The notes under the pieces: model-generated
The model's database searches: none
What the model was told of the DNA's origin: nothing
What the model saw: the letters and a program-made list of their open reading frames with translations, nothing else
Made by a program: the position numbers and the translations under genes
Shown here: positions 35,524-45,033 of the stretch, in pieces
How positions within the stretch are numbered: position 1 is the first letter of the stretch
How the letters are laid out: each line of letters opens with the position of its first letter
NCBI RefSeq assembly: GCF_029457495.1
Contig: NZ_CP120361.1
Coordinates: 3,798,001 to 3,862,000 of the forward strand
Length of the DNA: 64,000 bases
From: Chelativorans sp. AA-79
GTDB lineage: Bacteria; Pseudomonadota; Alphaproteobacteria; Rhizobiales; Rhizobiaceae
Reading direction: 5' to 3'

Positions 35524-35883
35524 CTACTTCTTTTCCCGCGGATCACTGCCGCCCTTTTCCGGCGCCTTCGATCCGAATTCAGCTACAAGTCCCGCCGAAC
35601 GCAGGACATTAAGAATTCCCGCCCCGAAACCCAGGAGCAGGAAAATGATCAGTCCCCAAGGCGAGGTGCCGGCCATCCTGTCGATGAACCAGCCCAGGCC
35701 CGCTCCAACAAGGATGCCGGCGATGAATTCGCTGGAAAGCCGCAGCGCATTCCCGAAACCGCCCACACCGCCTGTCTTCGCGCCCCCTGCATCGCTCGGC
35801 ACTTTCGGCTTTCGCAACGCCAGGGCCGCCTCGAGATCGCGCCGCCGCTTCTCCAGATCGCCCGGCTCTTGCTGATGGGTCAT
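35524..35883 (-). CDS. atpI: AtpZ/AtpI-family protein heading the F0 operon
   Basis: A 119-residue protein with a charged N-terminus ([20 protein letters not shown]) and two membrane helices ([20 protein letters not shown] and [20 protein letters not shown]). Members help ring assembly of the c subunit or ion supply. ATG 35883 follows GGAGG. It is the promoter-proximal gene of the F0 operon, 38 bases from atpB. Confidence 0.92.
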   Translation of the reverse strand: MTHQQEPGDLEKRRRDLEAALALRKPKVPSDAGGAKTGGVGGFGNALRLSSEFIAGILVGAGLGWFIDRMAGTSPWGLIIFLLLGFGAGILNVLRSAGLVAEFGSKAPEKGGSDPREKK

Positions 35884-35938
35884 CAGAGCCTCCACGCCGG
35901 TTTTCGGCCAGCGGATCCCCCGCCTCGAAGTCGCGCGC

Positions 35939-35967
35939 AACATAGTGAGCGGGCTTGCGGCAGTCAA
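35939..35967 (-). promoter_or_regulatory. sigma-70-type promoter of the F0 ATPase operon
   Basis: On the minus strand -35 TTGACT (35962-35967) and -10 TATGTT (35939-35944) are separated by 17 bases, about 55 bases upstream of the atpI start. The remaining bases to 36131 show no gene. Confidence 0.7.
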
Positions 35968-36131
35968 GCCGCGCAGCACCGATGTTGGTGCGCGTTTTTC
36001 TCTTTTATATTCAGCGTGTTACATCGGTGCGACAAAGCGTCTGCCGCAACGCACCTTCCCATGACCGGGGAATCGCACCGTTTCCCGCCGCGCATGCGGC
36101 CCCGCCCTCCCCCGTGGAGAGGGCTGCCGCA

Positions 36132-37292
36132 CTAATTCCACCCGCCGCCGTAGGTGCGGTAGAAGATGTGCTGGCCGATCTTCTTGGTCTTCTCCATGGC
36201 CCTCGCCCATCGCGGATGGACATAGGTGGCGTGGTAGTGGGTGGAGGAGCCCACTTCATCGAGCCAGATCTTGCCCGCGGTGACGGCCATGGCCACCTCC
36301 TTGGCGGTGCGGAAGTGCCCGGGGCTCGCCACGCGGTCCTTGATGCCGTCGCAGGCGAAGGAGAACTGGCAGCGGTTGCGCCATTTCTCGTTCTGGTAGA
36401 CGACACCGCAGATCGAGTTCGGATAGGCCGGGTTGCGCACGCGGTTCAGGATGACCTGGGCCACGGCCGCCTGGCCGCGCACCGGCTCGCCGCGCGCCTC
36501 GAAATAGATGCCGGCCGCAAGGCATTGCTGCTCGCGCTCGGAGAAGACCTCGGGCGGCAGGGGCGTGCGCGCCCAGGGATGATCGCTCGGCGGGACCGGC
36601 GGGATGAAACGGCCGTCATCCTCGTCGCGCAGGATGCTGGCGAAGGGCGAGGCCTTGGCATAATCCGGCTCCGCCGGCGCGTAGGCGGTGGCCAGGATAT
36701 CCGCCTTCTCGTTGTTCACCAGATCGGCGATGACGGCCGGCAAGTCTTGCTGTGCCTCGTGCTTGATGTAGAAGGCCGAGGCGATCTGCACCTCCTTGCC
36801 CCTGATCTCCGGCTTGGTGAAGGCCATCAGCATCTCGCCGACCGGCTCGGGCTTGAGCAGGCTGGTCTGCTCGAAGATCGAGCCCGCGTTGAAGAGGCGC
36901 GGCGGCGCCATCGGCAGGGTCTTTACCAGGCGGCCCTGCTTGGCGGCGCGGTTGATGTTCTTCTCGTCCGAGCCCTCCTCCGCCTTGCCGTGGGTGCGGA
37001 ACGCGACCTCGCCGACGCCCGGCGTGTCCAGGCCGGCACCGGACATGGTGGAGACCGGCATATCCTGGTTCTTGAAGGGCATCTCTGCCTGATGCACGGA
37101 GCCGGCCACCGAGCGCTCGACCACGGCCGCCCAGCGCGCCTGCACCTCCTGCCCGGAAACCAGGCTCACCATATCCTGGTAGGCGACAACCGTGGGGAAG
37201 CCGAGCCAGAAACCGAGAGCCAGAGCGAGGGAAGGAAAATGTGAGCGTTCCTGCCCTGGCGCCCTACGCCGCCTTACACCTGAAGCAAACAC
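36132..37292 (-). CDS. SleB-like cell wall hydrolase (Hydrolase_2 family)
   Basis: A 386-residue exported protein whose C-terminal domain is a SleB/CwlJ-type peptidoglycan hydrolase. The catalytic-domain landmarks are [39 protein letters not shown] and [13 protein letters not shown], with conserved Glu in YFEARGE. The N-terminus has a basic region then a hydrophobic anchor ([20 protein letters not shown]), so it may be anchored or secreted. The middle 200 residues are family-specific. GTG 37292 is chosen since GAGAGG lies six bases upstream; GTG 37298 is adjacent. In Gram-negatives such enzymes remodel peptidoglycan; the cell-cycle role is unknown. Confidence 0.9.
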   Translation of the reverse strand: MFASGVRRRRAPGQERSHFPSLALALGFWLGFPTVVAYQDMVSLVSGQEVQARWAAVVERSVAGSVHQAEMPFKNQDMPVSTMSGAGLDTPGVGEVAFRTHGKAEEGSDEKNINRAAKQGRLVKTLPMAPPRLFNAGSIFEQTSLLKPEPVGEMLMAFTKPEIRGKEVQIASAFYIKHEAQQDLPAVIADLVNNEKADILATAYAPAEPDYAKASPFASILRDEDDGRFIPPVPPSDHPWARTPLPPEVFSEREQQCLAAGIYFEARGEPVRGQAAVAQVILNRVRNPAYPNSICGVVYQNEKWRNRCQFSFACDGIKDRVASPGHFRTAKEVAMAVTAGKIWLDEVGSSTHYHATYVHPRWARAMEKTKKIGQHIFYRTYGGGWN

Positions 37293-37556
37293 CCGCACCC
37301 TCTCGAAACTAAAAACGCTGACTGTTCCGAGCCTATTTCGTTAACCTTGATCGCCGGTTAACGGGGGCACGAAAATGGAGGGAATGAGACTTCGGAGACG
37401 ATCTTCCCGGCCCTGCGGTGAAATGTCCCGCAAAAGGAGGATCTCAGGCGTCCTCCCGCCACTGCCTGTGACTATTCCGCTCCCTCCGCTCAACGCATCG
37501 GCGTATCATGGTCTCCGCCTCCCGCCGGCAAAAGCGGGAACACGGAGGACATGGCC

Positions 37557-38078
37557 ATGGACGCCACCACATTGCGCGCCATCCAGGCGCCGCTGAAGGA
37601 GCACTACCGCTCCGATCCCCTATCCGCGTGCATCACGCTCAAGGCGCGCGGTAGCCTCGACAATGAAATCATCGCCTGCAAGGTGGAGACCGGCCGTTCG
37701 CTGGCCGTAGCGGGCCTGCATCCAGGGACCGGCGGCTCAGGGGCGGAACTGTGCTCCGGAGACATGCTGCTCGAAGCGCTGGTGGCCTGCGCCGGCGTGA
37801 CCCTGAAGGCGGTGGCCACCGCGCTGGAGATCCCAGTCAGGTCCGGCGAGATAGCGGCGGAGGGCGATCTCGATTTCCGCGGCACGCTCGGCGTTGCCAA
37901 GGACGCGCCGGTGGGTTTCGCGGAGATCCGTCTCGCCTTCCTGCTCGACACCGATGCGCCGCAGGAAAGCCTCGACCAGCTTCTCAAGCTGACGGAGCGG
38001 TATTGCGTCGTCTATCAGACCATCCGCAACGGCCCACCCGTGGAGATGAGCCTGGAGCGCAGGCGGGATGCGATCTAA
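37557..38078 (+). CDS. OsmC/Ohr family protein
   Basis: A 173-residue OsmC-fold protein, normally a thiol peroxidase acting on organic hydroperoxides. Two cysteines with the family spacing occur in [20 protein letters not shown] (about residues 65 and 78). The start at 37557 is favoured over 37551 because GGAGG is eight bases away. Its end overlaps the convergent der gene by four bases. It belongs to the generic OsmC group rather than the Ohr subgroup; the substrate is unassigned. Confidence 0.9.
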   Translation: MDATTLRAIQAPLKEHYRSDPLSACITLKARGSLDNEIIACKVETGRSLAVAGLHPGTGGSGAELCSGDMLLEALVACAGVTLKAVATALEIPVRSGEIAAEGDLDFRGTLGVAKDAPVGFAEIRLAFLLDTDAPQESLDQLLKLTERYCVVYQTIRNGPPVEMSLERRRDAI

Positions 38079-39496
38079 CCCCGCTTGCGCGCCCTTCCCG
38101 CATAGGGGTTCTCGGATGTGCGCAGCGAAATCCTGATCGGCACCCCATGGATGTCGAAGGCGTCGCGCAGGCCGTTGACGAGATAGCGGATATAGGACTG
38201 GGGCATGGCCTCGGGGCGCGAGCAGGAGAGCACGAAACCGGGCGGCCGCGCCTTCACCTGCGTCATATATTTCACCTTCAGCCGCCGGCCGGCCACCGCG
38301 GGCGGCGGATGCCGGGTGGTGGCCTGCTCCAGCCAACGGTTCAGCGGCCCTGTCGGGATACGGCGGTTCCACACCTGATGCGTGTCGACGGCGGCCTGGA
38401 TGAGCTGGTCGAGCCCGCGCCCGGTTTCGGCCGAGAGGGTGACGGCGCGCAGGCCGCGGGCCTGCGGGAGCAGGCGCTCGGTCTTCTCGCGCAATTCCGC
38501 CAGCTTCTCCTGGCGGTTCTCGATCAGGTCCCACTTGTTGAAGGCGATGACGGGCGCCCGTCCCTCGCGAAGGATCAGATCGGCGATCTGCAGGTCCTGC
38601 TTCTCGAAGGGCATGGTGGCATCGAAGACCACGATCACCACTTCGGCGAAGCGGATGGCGCGCAGCGTTTCGCCGACGGAGAGCTTTTCGAGCTTTTCCT
38701 GCACGCGCGCCTTGCGCCGCATGCCGGCCGTATCGAACAGCTTGATCTCGCGGCCGCGCCAATGCCAGTCGACGGAGATCGAATCGCGGGTGATGCCCGC
38801 TTCGGGACCGGTCAGGAGGCGCTCCTCGCCGATCAGCGCGTTGATGAGCGTCGATTTGCCGACATTCGGCCGGCCGACCACGGCAATGCGGATGGGCTTC
38901 GTCGGATCATAGCGGGTCTCCTCCGAATCCGGATCGATGTCCTCGCCGATCAGAGGCGCAGCGCCCTCCCCTTCCACCTGCGCTTCCTCCTCTTCCGCCG
39001 CCTCGCCCATATATTCGGCGATGGCGTCGCGCAGCTCGGCCAAGCCCTGGCCATGCTCGGCGGAAACGGCGACCGGCTCGCCCAGACCCAGGCCGAAGGA
39101 CTCCAGCACGCCCGCATCGGTGCCGCGCACATCGGTCTTGTTTGCGACCAGCACGACGGGCTTGCCCTTGCGGCGCACCACCTCGGCAAAGGCCTGGTCG
39201 TCCGGCATCAGCCCGGCGCGCGCGTCGATCATGAAGAGAACGAGGTCGGCTTCCTCGATCGCCGTCTCCGTCTGGGCGCGCATGCGCCCGGCGAGCGTGG
39301 GGGCAGCGGCCTCTTCGAGGCCGGCGGTGTCGACCACGTCGAAACGCAGGTCGAGCAGGCGAGCGGGATGGACGCGCCTGTCACGCGTCACCCCCGGCGT
39401 GTCGTCGACCAGCGCGATGCGACGGCCGACGAGCCTGTTGAAGAGGGTCGACTTGCCGACATTGGGCCGGCCGACAATGGCGACCTTGAAGGTCAT
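38075..39496 (-). CDS. der: ribosome biogenesis GTPase Der (EngA)
   Basis: Der, 473 residues, needed for 50S subunit maturation. It contains two tandem GTPase domains: the first has [14 protein letters not shown] (residues 9-22), DTAGLEEAA and VANKTDVRG; the second has [16 protein letters not shown] (near 211), [12 protein letters not shown] and [14 protein letters not shown]-terminal KH-like domain with [16 protein letters not shown] [17 protein letters not shown] follows. It lies 5 bases after a YfgM-like TPR gene; the enterobacterial bamB that normally lies between them is absent. Confidence 0.97.
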   Translation of the reverse strand: MTFKVAIVGRPNVGKSTLFNRLVGRRIALVDDTPGVTRDRRVHPARLLDLRFDVVDTAGLEEAAAPTLAGRMRAQTETAIEEADLVLFMIDARAGLMPDDQAFAEVVRRKGKPVVLVANKTDVRGTDAGVLESFGLGLGEPVAVSAEHGQGLAELRDAIAEYMGEAAEEEEAQVEGEGAAPLIGEDIDPDSEETRYDPTKPIRIAVVGRPNVGKSTLINALIGEERLLTGPEAGITRDSISVDWHWRGREIKLFDTAGMRRKARVQEKLEKLSVGETLRAIRFAEVVIVVFDATMPFEKQDLQIADLILREGRAPVIAFNKWDLIENRQEKLAELREKTERLLPQARGLRAVTLSAETGRGLDQLIQAAVDTHQVWNRRIPTGPLNRWLEQATTRHPPPAVAGRRLKVKYMTQVKARPPGFVLSCSRPEAMPQSYIRYLVNGLRDAFDIHGVPIRISLRTSENPYAGRARKRG

Positions 39497-39501
39497 GGGG
39501 A

Positions 39502-40173
39502 CTATCCAGACTGGCCGCTGCCGGAACCGGCGATGAGATCCGACATCATCTCCGCCCGCTGACGGGCCCCTTGCGGTGCCTGCTCGTCATCGGCGATCTG
39601 GCCGAAAAGGGCGAGTGCGTTCTCGCGGTCGCCTTCCTTCCAGGCGGCGAGCGCCAGCGCCTCGCGGGCGAGATGGCGCATGGGATTGCCGTCGGCGGTC
39701 AACGCCTCCACACGCGCGGCCACATCGGCATAGGATCCGTGGTCGACGAGCAGGAGCGCGGCGCGCAGGCGTGCCATGTCGCGGATCGCCGCCGGCGCGG
39801 AGCCGTCATTGGCGACCGCATCGAAGCCGGCGATCGCGCCTTCCACATCGCCGCTGTCTGCGAGTGCGGTGGCAGCGCGCAGGCGCGCCAGCATGGGATA
39901 GGCGCCGGCGCCGGTCTCCTCGAGGTCTTGCAGAACCTCCAACGCCTCCTGGTTGTTGCCTTCCTCGGAAAGCTCCAGCGCCTGCGCGAAGCGGTCGCCC
40001 GAAGCGTTGGCGCGCGAGGTCGACCAGTAGTCGTAGGCCACCCAGGCAGCCGTGCCCAGCACCGCCAGCACCGCAATGCCAATGGCGATCGGCCCATAGC
40101 GCCGCCCCAGCGCCTTCATCTGGTCCTGGCGAAGCTCTTCGTTGACTTCGCGAATGAAACTGTCGTCGGACAT
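39502..40173 (-). CDS. YfgM-like membrane-anchored TPR protein
   Basis: A 223-residue protein with one membrane helix ([20 protein letters not shown] at about residues 25-45) and a C-terminal TPR_21-type domain ([60 protein letters not shown]). Like YfgM/AncillarySecYEG factor it probably binds Sec translocon and periplasmic chaperones from the inner membrane. It is co-directional with der at a 5-base gap, and the two are probably one transcript. Confidence 0.88.
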   Translation of the reverse strand: MSDDSFIREVNEELRQDQMKALGRRYGPIAIGIAVLAVLGTAAWVAYDYWSTSRANASGDRFAQALELSEEGNNQEALEVLQDLEETGAGAYPMLARLRAATALADSGDVEGAIAGFDAVANDGSAPAAIRDMARLRAALLLVDHGSYADVAARVEALTADGNPMRHLAREALALAAWKEGDRENALALFGQIADDEQAPQGARQRAEMMSDLIAGSGSGQSG

Positions 40174-40327
40174 CTATACCCTGTTCTTCCCGGCCGGCGG
40201 CCTCGCCCACGGCTTTTAACTGAATTTCCCGCACATGGAAGGGGTCGCGCGAAATCCCCTGCATACCGCACGGGTTCTACGCACCGCATTTTGACGCAAG
40301 AAAGACCGGCCGCAGGGACCGGCGCAC

Positions 40328-40660
40328 TCAGCCCGTGGTGCCGTGGCTGCTGAGCAGGCGGAGAATCTGCACCTGCTCCGGCAGCTCGATCAGAAATTCG
40401 GCGTCGCGCGGGAGGTGATGGATCCGGGTGGGATCGGACCCGGCGAACACACTCATGGCCTCCACGCTCTCCCAATAGGAGATCGTCATGAACTCGGTCT
40501 CGTCGCCGCGATCTTCGCGGAAGGTCTGCACGCCCAGCGCCTTCTCGATGAGCGGCTTTACGCCGGCCTCGTAGTTGTAGGCCTCATATTCGTCCGCCCG
40601 ATCCCGTGTCGTCCGGCCGCGCCAGATGCGCGCAATCGCGGGTCGCTTGCCATCGGTCAT
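40328..40660 (-). CDS. small ABM-type (dimeric alpha/beta barrel) protein
   Basis: A 110-residue protein resembling antibiotic-biosynthesis-monooxygenase-like domains: RIWRGRTTRDRADEYEAYNY at the N-terminus, FMTISYWESVEAMSVFAGSD in the middle. Such domains form small dimers and can be monooxygenases or heme/quinol-binding proteins; none of these activities can be confirmed. GGAGG five bases upstream gives a firm start. It is monocistronic, with a short GC hairpin-like region following. Confidence 0.75.
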   Translation of the reverse strand: MTDGKRPAIARIWRGRTTRDRADEYEAYNYEAGVKPLIEKALGVQTFREDRGDETEFMTISYWESVEAMSVFAGSDPTRIHHLPRDAEFLIELPEQVQILRLLSSHGTTG

Positions 40661-40808
40661 TTCATCCTCCGTCCTTCATCTGCAGAAGCGGGCCTCGCAG
40701 CCCGCCGGTCCAGACGTTTACCAAACCTGTGCAAATTCCTCACGAAGTCCACTCCCCGCCATAATTGCTTCCTACCGGCGGGTGGGGTTCATCTATATCG
40801 GTTTTCAC

Positions 40809-41801
40809 ATGTCACTTCTTACGCGTCTCGGCGCCCTCGCCCTCACCCTGCTCCCCGCAGCAGCACTGGCCGAAAGGGCGCCGCGCCCGCCGCAATATGT
40901 CATCATCTCCTTCGACAGCGCTTCTTTCATCGAGCAGTGGGAACGCAGCCGCTCGCTGGGCCAGCGCACCGGCGCGCGCTTCACCTATTTCCTATCCTGT
41001 GTCTACCTGCTCTCGCCGGAGACGAAACAGATCTACCGCGCGCCGGGTATGAAGGCGGGCAGGTCGAATATCGGCTTCGCCGCTTCGGCGGAGGACGTGC
41101 ACGCACGCCTCGACCAGATCTGGGCAGCGCGCGGCGAAGGGCACGAGATCGCCAGCCATGCCTGCGGGCATTTCGACGGCGGCAAGTGGAGCGAAGCCGA
41201 CTGGGACAGGGAATTCGACCAGTTCCGCACCATCCTGCGCGATGCCTGGCAGATCAACGGGCTTGCCGGGGAGCCGGAAGGGTGGCGCGTGTTCGCCGAA
41301 AACGGTCTGGAAGGATTCCGCGCCCCTTATCTGGCGATCGGCCCGGCCCTTTCGGCAGCGCTTGCAGAAAACGGCTTCAGCTACGACGCCAGCGCCGTTT
41401 CACGCGGGCCGGCCAAACCGACGAAGAATGGCGGCATCGTCCACTTCTCGCTACCCCTCATCCCAGAGGGGCCGGCGAAGAAGCGCGTGATCGCCATGGA
41501 CTACAATCTCTATGTCCGCCATTCCGGCGGGTTCGAACGGCCGAGCCAGGCCGATCTCTTCGCCGAGCGCGCCTTCGACGCCTTCCGCACGGCTTTCGAA
41601 CGGGAATATGGGGGAGAGCGGGTCCCGCTGCAGCTCGGCTTTCATTTCACGCTGATGAACAACGGCGCCTACTGGCAGGCGCTGGAGCGGTTCGCCGAGG
41701 AAGTGTGCGTCAAACCCGACGTGCGCTGCGTGAGCTACAGCCAATATCTCGACGAGACGGCATCCCGGTCGGCCGAATCGAGGGCCAGCATCGACGGATG
41801 A
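40809..41801 (+). CDS. secreted polysaccharide deacetylase-family protein
   Basis: A 330-residue exported protein: signal peptide MSLLTRLGALALTLLPAAAL ending before ERAPRPPQYV, then a NodB-type carbohydrate esterase domain. The expected Asp is in YVIISFDSASFI, the metal-binding His pair in GHEIASHACGHFDGGKWSEA and the later Arg in FRAPYLAIGPAL. Substrates are probably N-acetylated sugars of envelope polysaccharide or peptidoglycan; members of this subgroup are not well characterised. No strong ribosome binding site; ATG 40809 is set by the signal peptide. Followed by a lipoprotein gene after 194 bases. Confidence 0.85.
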   Translation: MSLLTRLGALALTLLPAAALAERAPRPPQYVIISFDSASFIEQWERSRSLGQRTGARFTYFLSCVYLLSPETKQIYRAPGMKAGRSNIGFAASAEDVHARLDQIWAARGEGHEIASHACGHFDGGKWSEADWDREFDQFRTILRDAWQINGLAGEPEGWRVFAENGLEGFRAPYLAIGPALSAALAENGFSYDASAVSRGPAKPTKNGGIVHFSLPLIPEGPAKKRVIAMDYNLYVRHSGGFERPSQADLFAERAFDAFRTAFEREYGGERVPLQLGFHFTLMNNGAYWQALERFAEEVCVKPDVRCVSYSQYLDETASRSAESRASIDG

Positions 41802-41995
41802 TCGGCAGGGAACGCCCTCAGCCCTTGGGCCTCGAAATTATTCCATCTGTGACGAATTTGGCGCATTCGCGCCGAATTGCCGCCGGGCGCTTGACGCGGG
41901 AGCCCGGACGGTGGAGCATCGCGCGCGTCAATAGGCCCGGAACGAAATGCCGCGTGGCGAATTGTGCCGGTGCAACGCCATTTTGGAGAGACCTC

Positions 41996-42262
41996 ATGAA
42001 GAAGCTCATTGTTGTGGTTCCGTTCCTTCTCGCTGCCGCTGCCTGCACCCCCACCCAGCAGGGCGCGGCGATCGGCGGCGTGGGCGGCGCGGCAGTCGGT
42101 GCGGCCGTTGCGGGCGACGACCTTGAAGGCGCGGTCGTCGGCGGCGCAGTCGGCGCGATCGCCGGTGCGCTGATCGGGCGTGCATCCGAAGGCTCCAACC
42201 AGTGCATCTATCGCGACGAGTACGGACGCCGCTACACCGCCGCGTGCCCGCGCGGCTATTGA
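41996..42262 (+). CDS. glycine-zipper outer-membrane-type lipoprotein
   Basis: An 88-residue predicted lipoprotein. The signal peptide MKKLIVVVPFLLAAAACTPT has Cys at residue 17 in a lipobox-like context (AAAAC). It is followed by a glycine-zipper region (AIGGVGGAAVGAAVAGDDLE and AVVGGAVGAIAGALIGRASE) that probably packs in or on a membrane, then a short tail YGRRYTAACPRGY. GGAGAG upstream supports the start. An 8-base inverted repeat (41891/41924) lies upstream. Similar small zipper proteins occur across rhizobia, with unknown function. Confidence 0.85.
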   Translation: MKKLIVVVPFLLAAAACTPTQQGAAIGGVGGAAVGAAVAGDDLEGAVVGGAVGAIAGALIGRASEGSNQCIYRDEYGRRYTAACPRGY

Positions 42263-42273
42263 GCCGAACGCAA

Positions 42274-42296
42274 ATGCCCGCCCCGGCGGGCATTTT
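42274..42296 (+). terminator. rho-independent terminator 1 after the lipoprotein gene
   Basis: Stem ATGCCCGCC (42274-42282) with GGCGGGCAT (42285-42293) then TTTT, 12 bases after the stop at 42262. Confidence 0.85.
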
Positions 42297-42304
42297 CCTT
42301 ATGG

Positions 42305-42338
42305 AAGGCTGAAGCGCACCGCTTCAGCCTTTTTCTTT
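42305..42338 (+). terminator. rho-independent terminator 2, tandem
   Basis: An 11-base stem, AGGCTGAAGCG and CGCTTCAGCCT, around CAC, followed by TTTTCTTT. It stands between the lipoprotein gene and the convergent UxaA gene. Confidence 0.85.
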
Positions 42339-42365
42339 GCAAGGACAGCTGCGCGCCTACTGGCG

Positions 42366-43898
42366 CTACATCACCGCGCCGACCTGCCAGGGGACGAACT
42401 CGTTGTCGCCATAGCCGAGTTGCTCGGACTTGGTGCGTTTGCCGGAGGCGACGGCGAGCACCTCGTCGAAGATCTGCCGTCCCTTCTCCTGCAGCGACAC
42501 ACCTTCGAGAACATCGCCGCAGTTGATGTCCATGTCCTCCGCCATGCGCTCATACATGGGCGAGTTGGTGGCGAGCTTGATCGAGGGCGTGGGCTTGCAG
42601 CCATAGGCGGAGCCGCGGCCGGTGGTGAAGCAGATGACGTTGCAGCCGCCCGCCACCTGGCCCGTAGCGGAGACCGGGTCGTAGCCCGGCGTGTCCATGA
42701 ACACGAAGCCCTTCTCCGTGATCGGCTCGGCATATTCGTAGACGGCGGTCAGCGGCGTGGAACCGCCCTTGGCCGCCGCGCCCAGGGATTTCTCCAGAAT
42801 GGTGGTCAACCCGCCGGCCTTGTTGCCCGGCGAGGGATTGTTGTTCATCTCGCCCTTGAGGCGGGCGGTGTACTCCTCCCACCAATGGATGCGCTCCACC
42901 AGCTTCTCGCCCACCTCGCGGCTTGCCGCGCGGCGGGTGAGAAGATGCTCGGCACCATAGATCTCCGGTGTTTCGGAAAGAACCGCCGTGCCGCCGTTGC
43001 GCACGAGCATGTCGGCCGCCACGCCAAGAGCGGGATTGGCTGTGATGCCGGAGTACCCGTCGGACCCGCCGCATTGGAGGGCGAGCTTGATCTCGGAGGC
43101 GGGCACCGTCTCGCGCATGGCGGCGGCGACCGCGGGGAGCATCTCCTTCACGACCTCCAGGCCGGCCTCGATGGAGCGCCGGGTGCCACCCGTATCCTGA
43201 ATGGTGAAGGAGCGGAAGGCGTCGCCTTCCTCGATCCCGTAAAGCTCCTTGAGGCGGGCGATCTGGAAGACCTCGCAGCCCAAGCCCACCATCAGCACGC
43301 CGCCGAGATTGGGATTGGCGGCATAGCCCCATTGCGTGCGCTTCAGGATGTCGAAGCCCTCACCAGTACCGGCCATGCCGCAGCCCGTGCCATGGGTGAA
43401 GGCCACGACGCCGTCGATATCAGGATAATCGTCCAGGAGGCCGGAGCGATTCGCGGCCTCGGCGATGAAGCGGGCGACCGAGGCCGAGCAGTTGACGCTG
43501 GTGAGGATGCCGACATAGTTGCGGGTGCCGACACGGCCGTTCGAACGGCGATAGCCCTGGAAGGTCGCCTGCTCCTCGGGCGGGAGCACATTGATCGGGC
43601 GGGCGTCCTCGCAGAAACGATAATCGCGCTCGAAATCGCCCATCTCGACATTGTGCTCGTGCACCCACTCGCCCGGCGCGATCGGCGCCTTGGCAAAGCC
43701 GATGATCTGGCCGAACTTCCTGATCGCCTCGCCGGCAGCCACCGGCACGAGCGCCACCTTGTGACCGAAGGGAATGCGGCTTGCCGCGCGCACGGTGCCG
43801 GTCAGAAGCGTTGCGGGCTCGAGCGCGCGGACGGCCACGGCGACATTGTCTTCATCGGAAAGGCGAAGAAAGGGCGGACGGCCGGACAAATCGTTCAT
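42366..43898 (-). CDS. UxaA family hydrolase (altronate dehydratase-like)
   Basis: A 510-residue dehydratase of the altronate/galactarate dehydratase superfamily. The N-terminal SAF domain covers about residues 10-90 (DNVAVAVRALEPATLLTGTV), and the core carries the Cys-rich landmarks THGTGCGMAG, VGLGCEVFQ, LALQCGGSDGYSGITANPAL and CFTTGRGSAYGCKPTPSIK. A catalytic Fe(II)-type metal is expected. The gene is alone, with no uronate isomerase or reductase adjacent, so substrate could be altronate or another sugar acid. GAGGAA precedes ATG 43898. Confidence 0.9.
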   Translation of the reverse strand: MNDLSGRPPFLRLSDEDNVAVAVRALEPATLLTGTVRAASRIPFGHKVALVPVAAGEAIRKFGQIIGFAKAPIAPGEWVHEHNVEMGDFERDYRFCEDARPINVLPPEEQATFQGYRRSNGRVGTRNYVGILTSVNCSASVARFIAEAANRSGLLDDYPDIDGVVAFTHGTGCGMAGTGEGFDILKRTQWGYAANPNLGGVLMVGLGCEVFQIARLKELYGIEEGDAFRSFTIQDTGGTRRSIEAGLEVVKEMLPAVAAAMRETVPASEIKLALQCGGSDGYSGITANPALGVAADMLVRNGGTAVLSETPEIYGAEHLLTRRAASREVGEKLVERIHWWEEYTARLKGEMNNNPSPGNKAGGLTTILEKSLGAAAKGGSTPLTAVYEYAEPITEKGFVFMDTPGYDPVSATGQVAGGCNVICFTTGRGSAYGCKPTPSIKLATNSPMYERMAEDMDINCGDVLEGVSLQEKGRQIFDEVLAVASGKRTKSEQLGYGDNEFVPWQVGAVM

Positions 43899-44009
43899 GG
43901 TTTCCTCAGGCAGGCCCGCGCAAGGCGGGCTTGATCACCGCCCTGATGTAGGCCTTCACGCCGGCGGAGTCCACGCGTCGACAAGTTGTTTTGCTTTTCG
44001 GTCGGAGCG

Positions 44010-44033
44010 GCCCCCGTTCATTGGAACGGGGGC
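44010..44033 (-). terminator. intergenic hairpin after terC
   Basis: Stem GCCCCCGTTC and GAACGGGGGC around ATTG, between terC (ends 44052) and the UxaA gene start. It lacks a downstream U-run on the minus strand, so termination may be partial. Confidence 0.45.
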
Positions 44034-44051
44034 TGCAGGATGCGCCTTGCC

Positions 44052-44708
44052 TCAGGCGCCGTTGATGTAGCCGAAGACCTCGTTGCCGCCGCGATAGATC
44101 ATCTCCAACGCCACATAGAGAATGATCAGGAGGCCCACATAGGCAATCCAGCGATGCTTGTTCAAAAGCCGGGCGATGAAGGAAGCGGCCACGCCCATCA
44201 GCGCGATGGAGAGGCCGAGACCGAAAACGAGCACGACGGGATGATCGCGTGCAGCACCCGCGACGGCCAGGACATTGTCGAGCGACATGGAAACATCCGC
44301 GATGACGATCTGCCAGGCGGCTTGCGCGAAGCTCTTGCGCGGCACGCCGCCGGCGACCGTTCCGTCGGCGTTCAGATCGCGATTCTCGAGCGCCTCCTCA
44401 CCCTCGAGCTCGTGATTGTGGTTGGCCCGCAGCTCGCGCCACATCTTCCAGCACACCCAGAGCAGGAGAATGCCGCCGGCAAGCAGAAGACCGACGATCT
44501 GCAAAAGCTGCGTCGTGACTGCGGCGAAACCGATGCGCAACACCGTCGCGGCGATGATGCCCATGAGAATGGCCTTGGCCCGCTGCTCCTTCGGCAGGCC
44601 GGCGGCCGCCAGGCCGATGACGATGGCATTGTCACCGGCCAGGACCAGATCGATCATGATGACTTGGAGGAAAGCGGAGAGAACGTCAGCGCTGAAAAGC
44701 TCGCTCAT
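44052..44708 (-). CDS. TerC family integral membrane protein
   Basis: A 218-residue polytopic protein of the TerC/YjbE family, several members of which export Mn(II) or other metals. Two repeated segments carry the hallmark acidic residues: MIDLVLAGDNAIVIGLAAAG and IVIADVSMSLDNVLAVAGAA. About seven membrane helices. A DG-rich hydrophilic loop (HNHELEGEEALENRDLNADG) interrupts the middle. I looked for a Mn-sensing yybP-ykoY leader upstream and could not recognise one. Upstream hairpin at 44926 belongs to the next gene. Confidence 0.9.
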   Translation of the reverse strand: MSELFSADVLSAFLQVIMIDLVLAGDNAIVIGLAAAGLPKEQRAKAILMGIIAATVLRIGFAAVTTQLLQIVGLLLAGGILLLWVCWKMWRELRANHNHELEGEEALENRDLNADGTVAGGVPRKSFAQAAWQIVIADVSMSLDNVLAVAGAARDHPVVLVFGLGLSIALMGVAASFIARLLNKHRWIAYVGLLIILYVALEMIYRGGNEVFGYINGA

Positions 44709-44925
44709 TTAGCACCCAATGTTGATTGAGGTGCCCCGCCCGCGGACATCGCCGGTCGCTCATGCAGCGTCTGTGCTGCCTGGGCGGACCTTCACCAATG
44801 CCGATGGAACTCCGCGAACATCGGGCCACCCGATTTGGACTTCCAGTCCGACATCACAGCCCAAGGGAGCTGCCAGAGGGGCCCGGTCTGGTAGGGCGAC
44901 ATCTAGCGAGAAGACGCGCGAAACT

Positions 44926-44957
44926 CAAGAGCCGCTGCTGAACGGCAGCGGCTCTTG
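44926..44957 (-). terminator. strong hairpin after the BTLCP gene
   Basis: A perfect 13-base stem CAAGAGCCGCTGC with GCAGCGGCTCTTG around TGCACG-like six bases, 76 bases beyond the peptidase stop on the minus strand. The trailing U-run is short (AGTTTC), so rho may assist. The 325 bases between terC and the peptidase gene otherwise hold nothing recognisable. Confidence 0.65.
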
Positions 44958-45033
44958 TCTGCGTAAAATTTCTCTCGATCCGAGAACCCGCCTCGATGGG
45001 AAAGGTGTACGCGTTCCGCGATGTCGGATGCGC

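Noticed and set aside
40343-41995. A long plus-strand frame running into the lipoprotein gene
   Set aside because: It crosses the opposite-strand ABM gene and another frame of the deacetylase gene; only the part from 41996 codes for a recognisable protein.
44709-44925. Mn-sensing yybP-ykoY riboswitch upstream of terC
   Set aside because: Expected from gene context, but I could not find the conserved loop sequences in the 217 bases upstream; a covariance-model search would decide.
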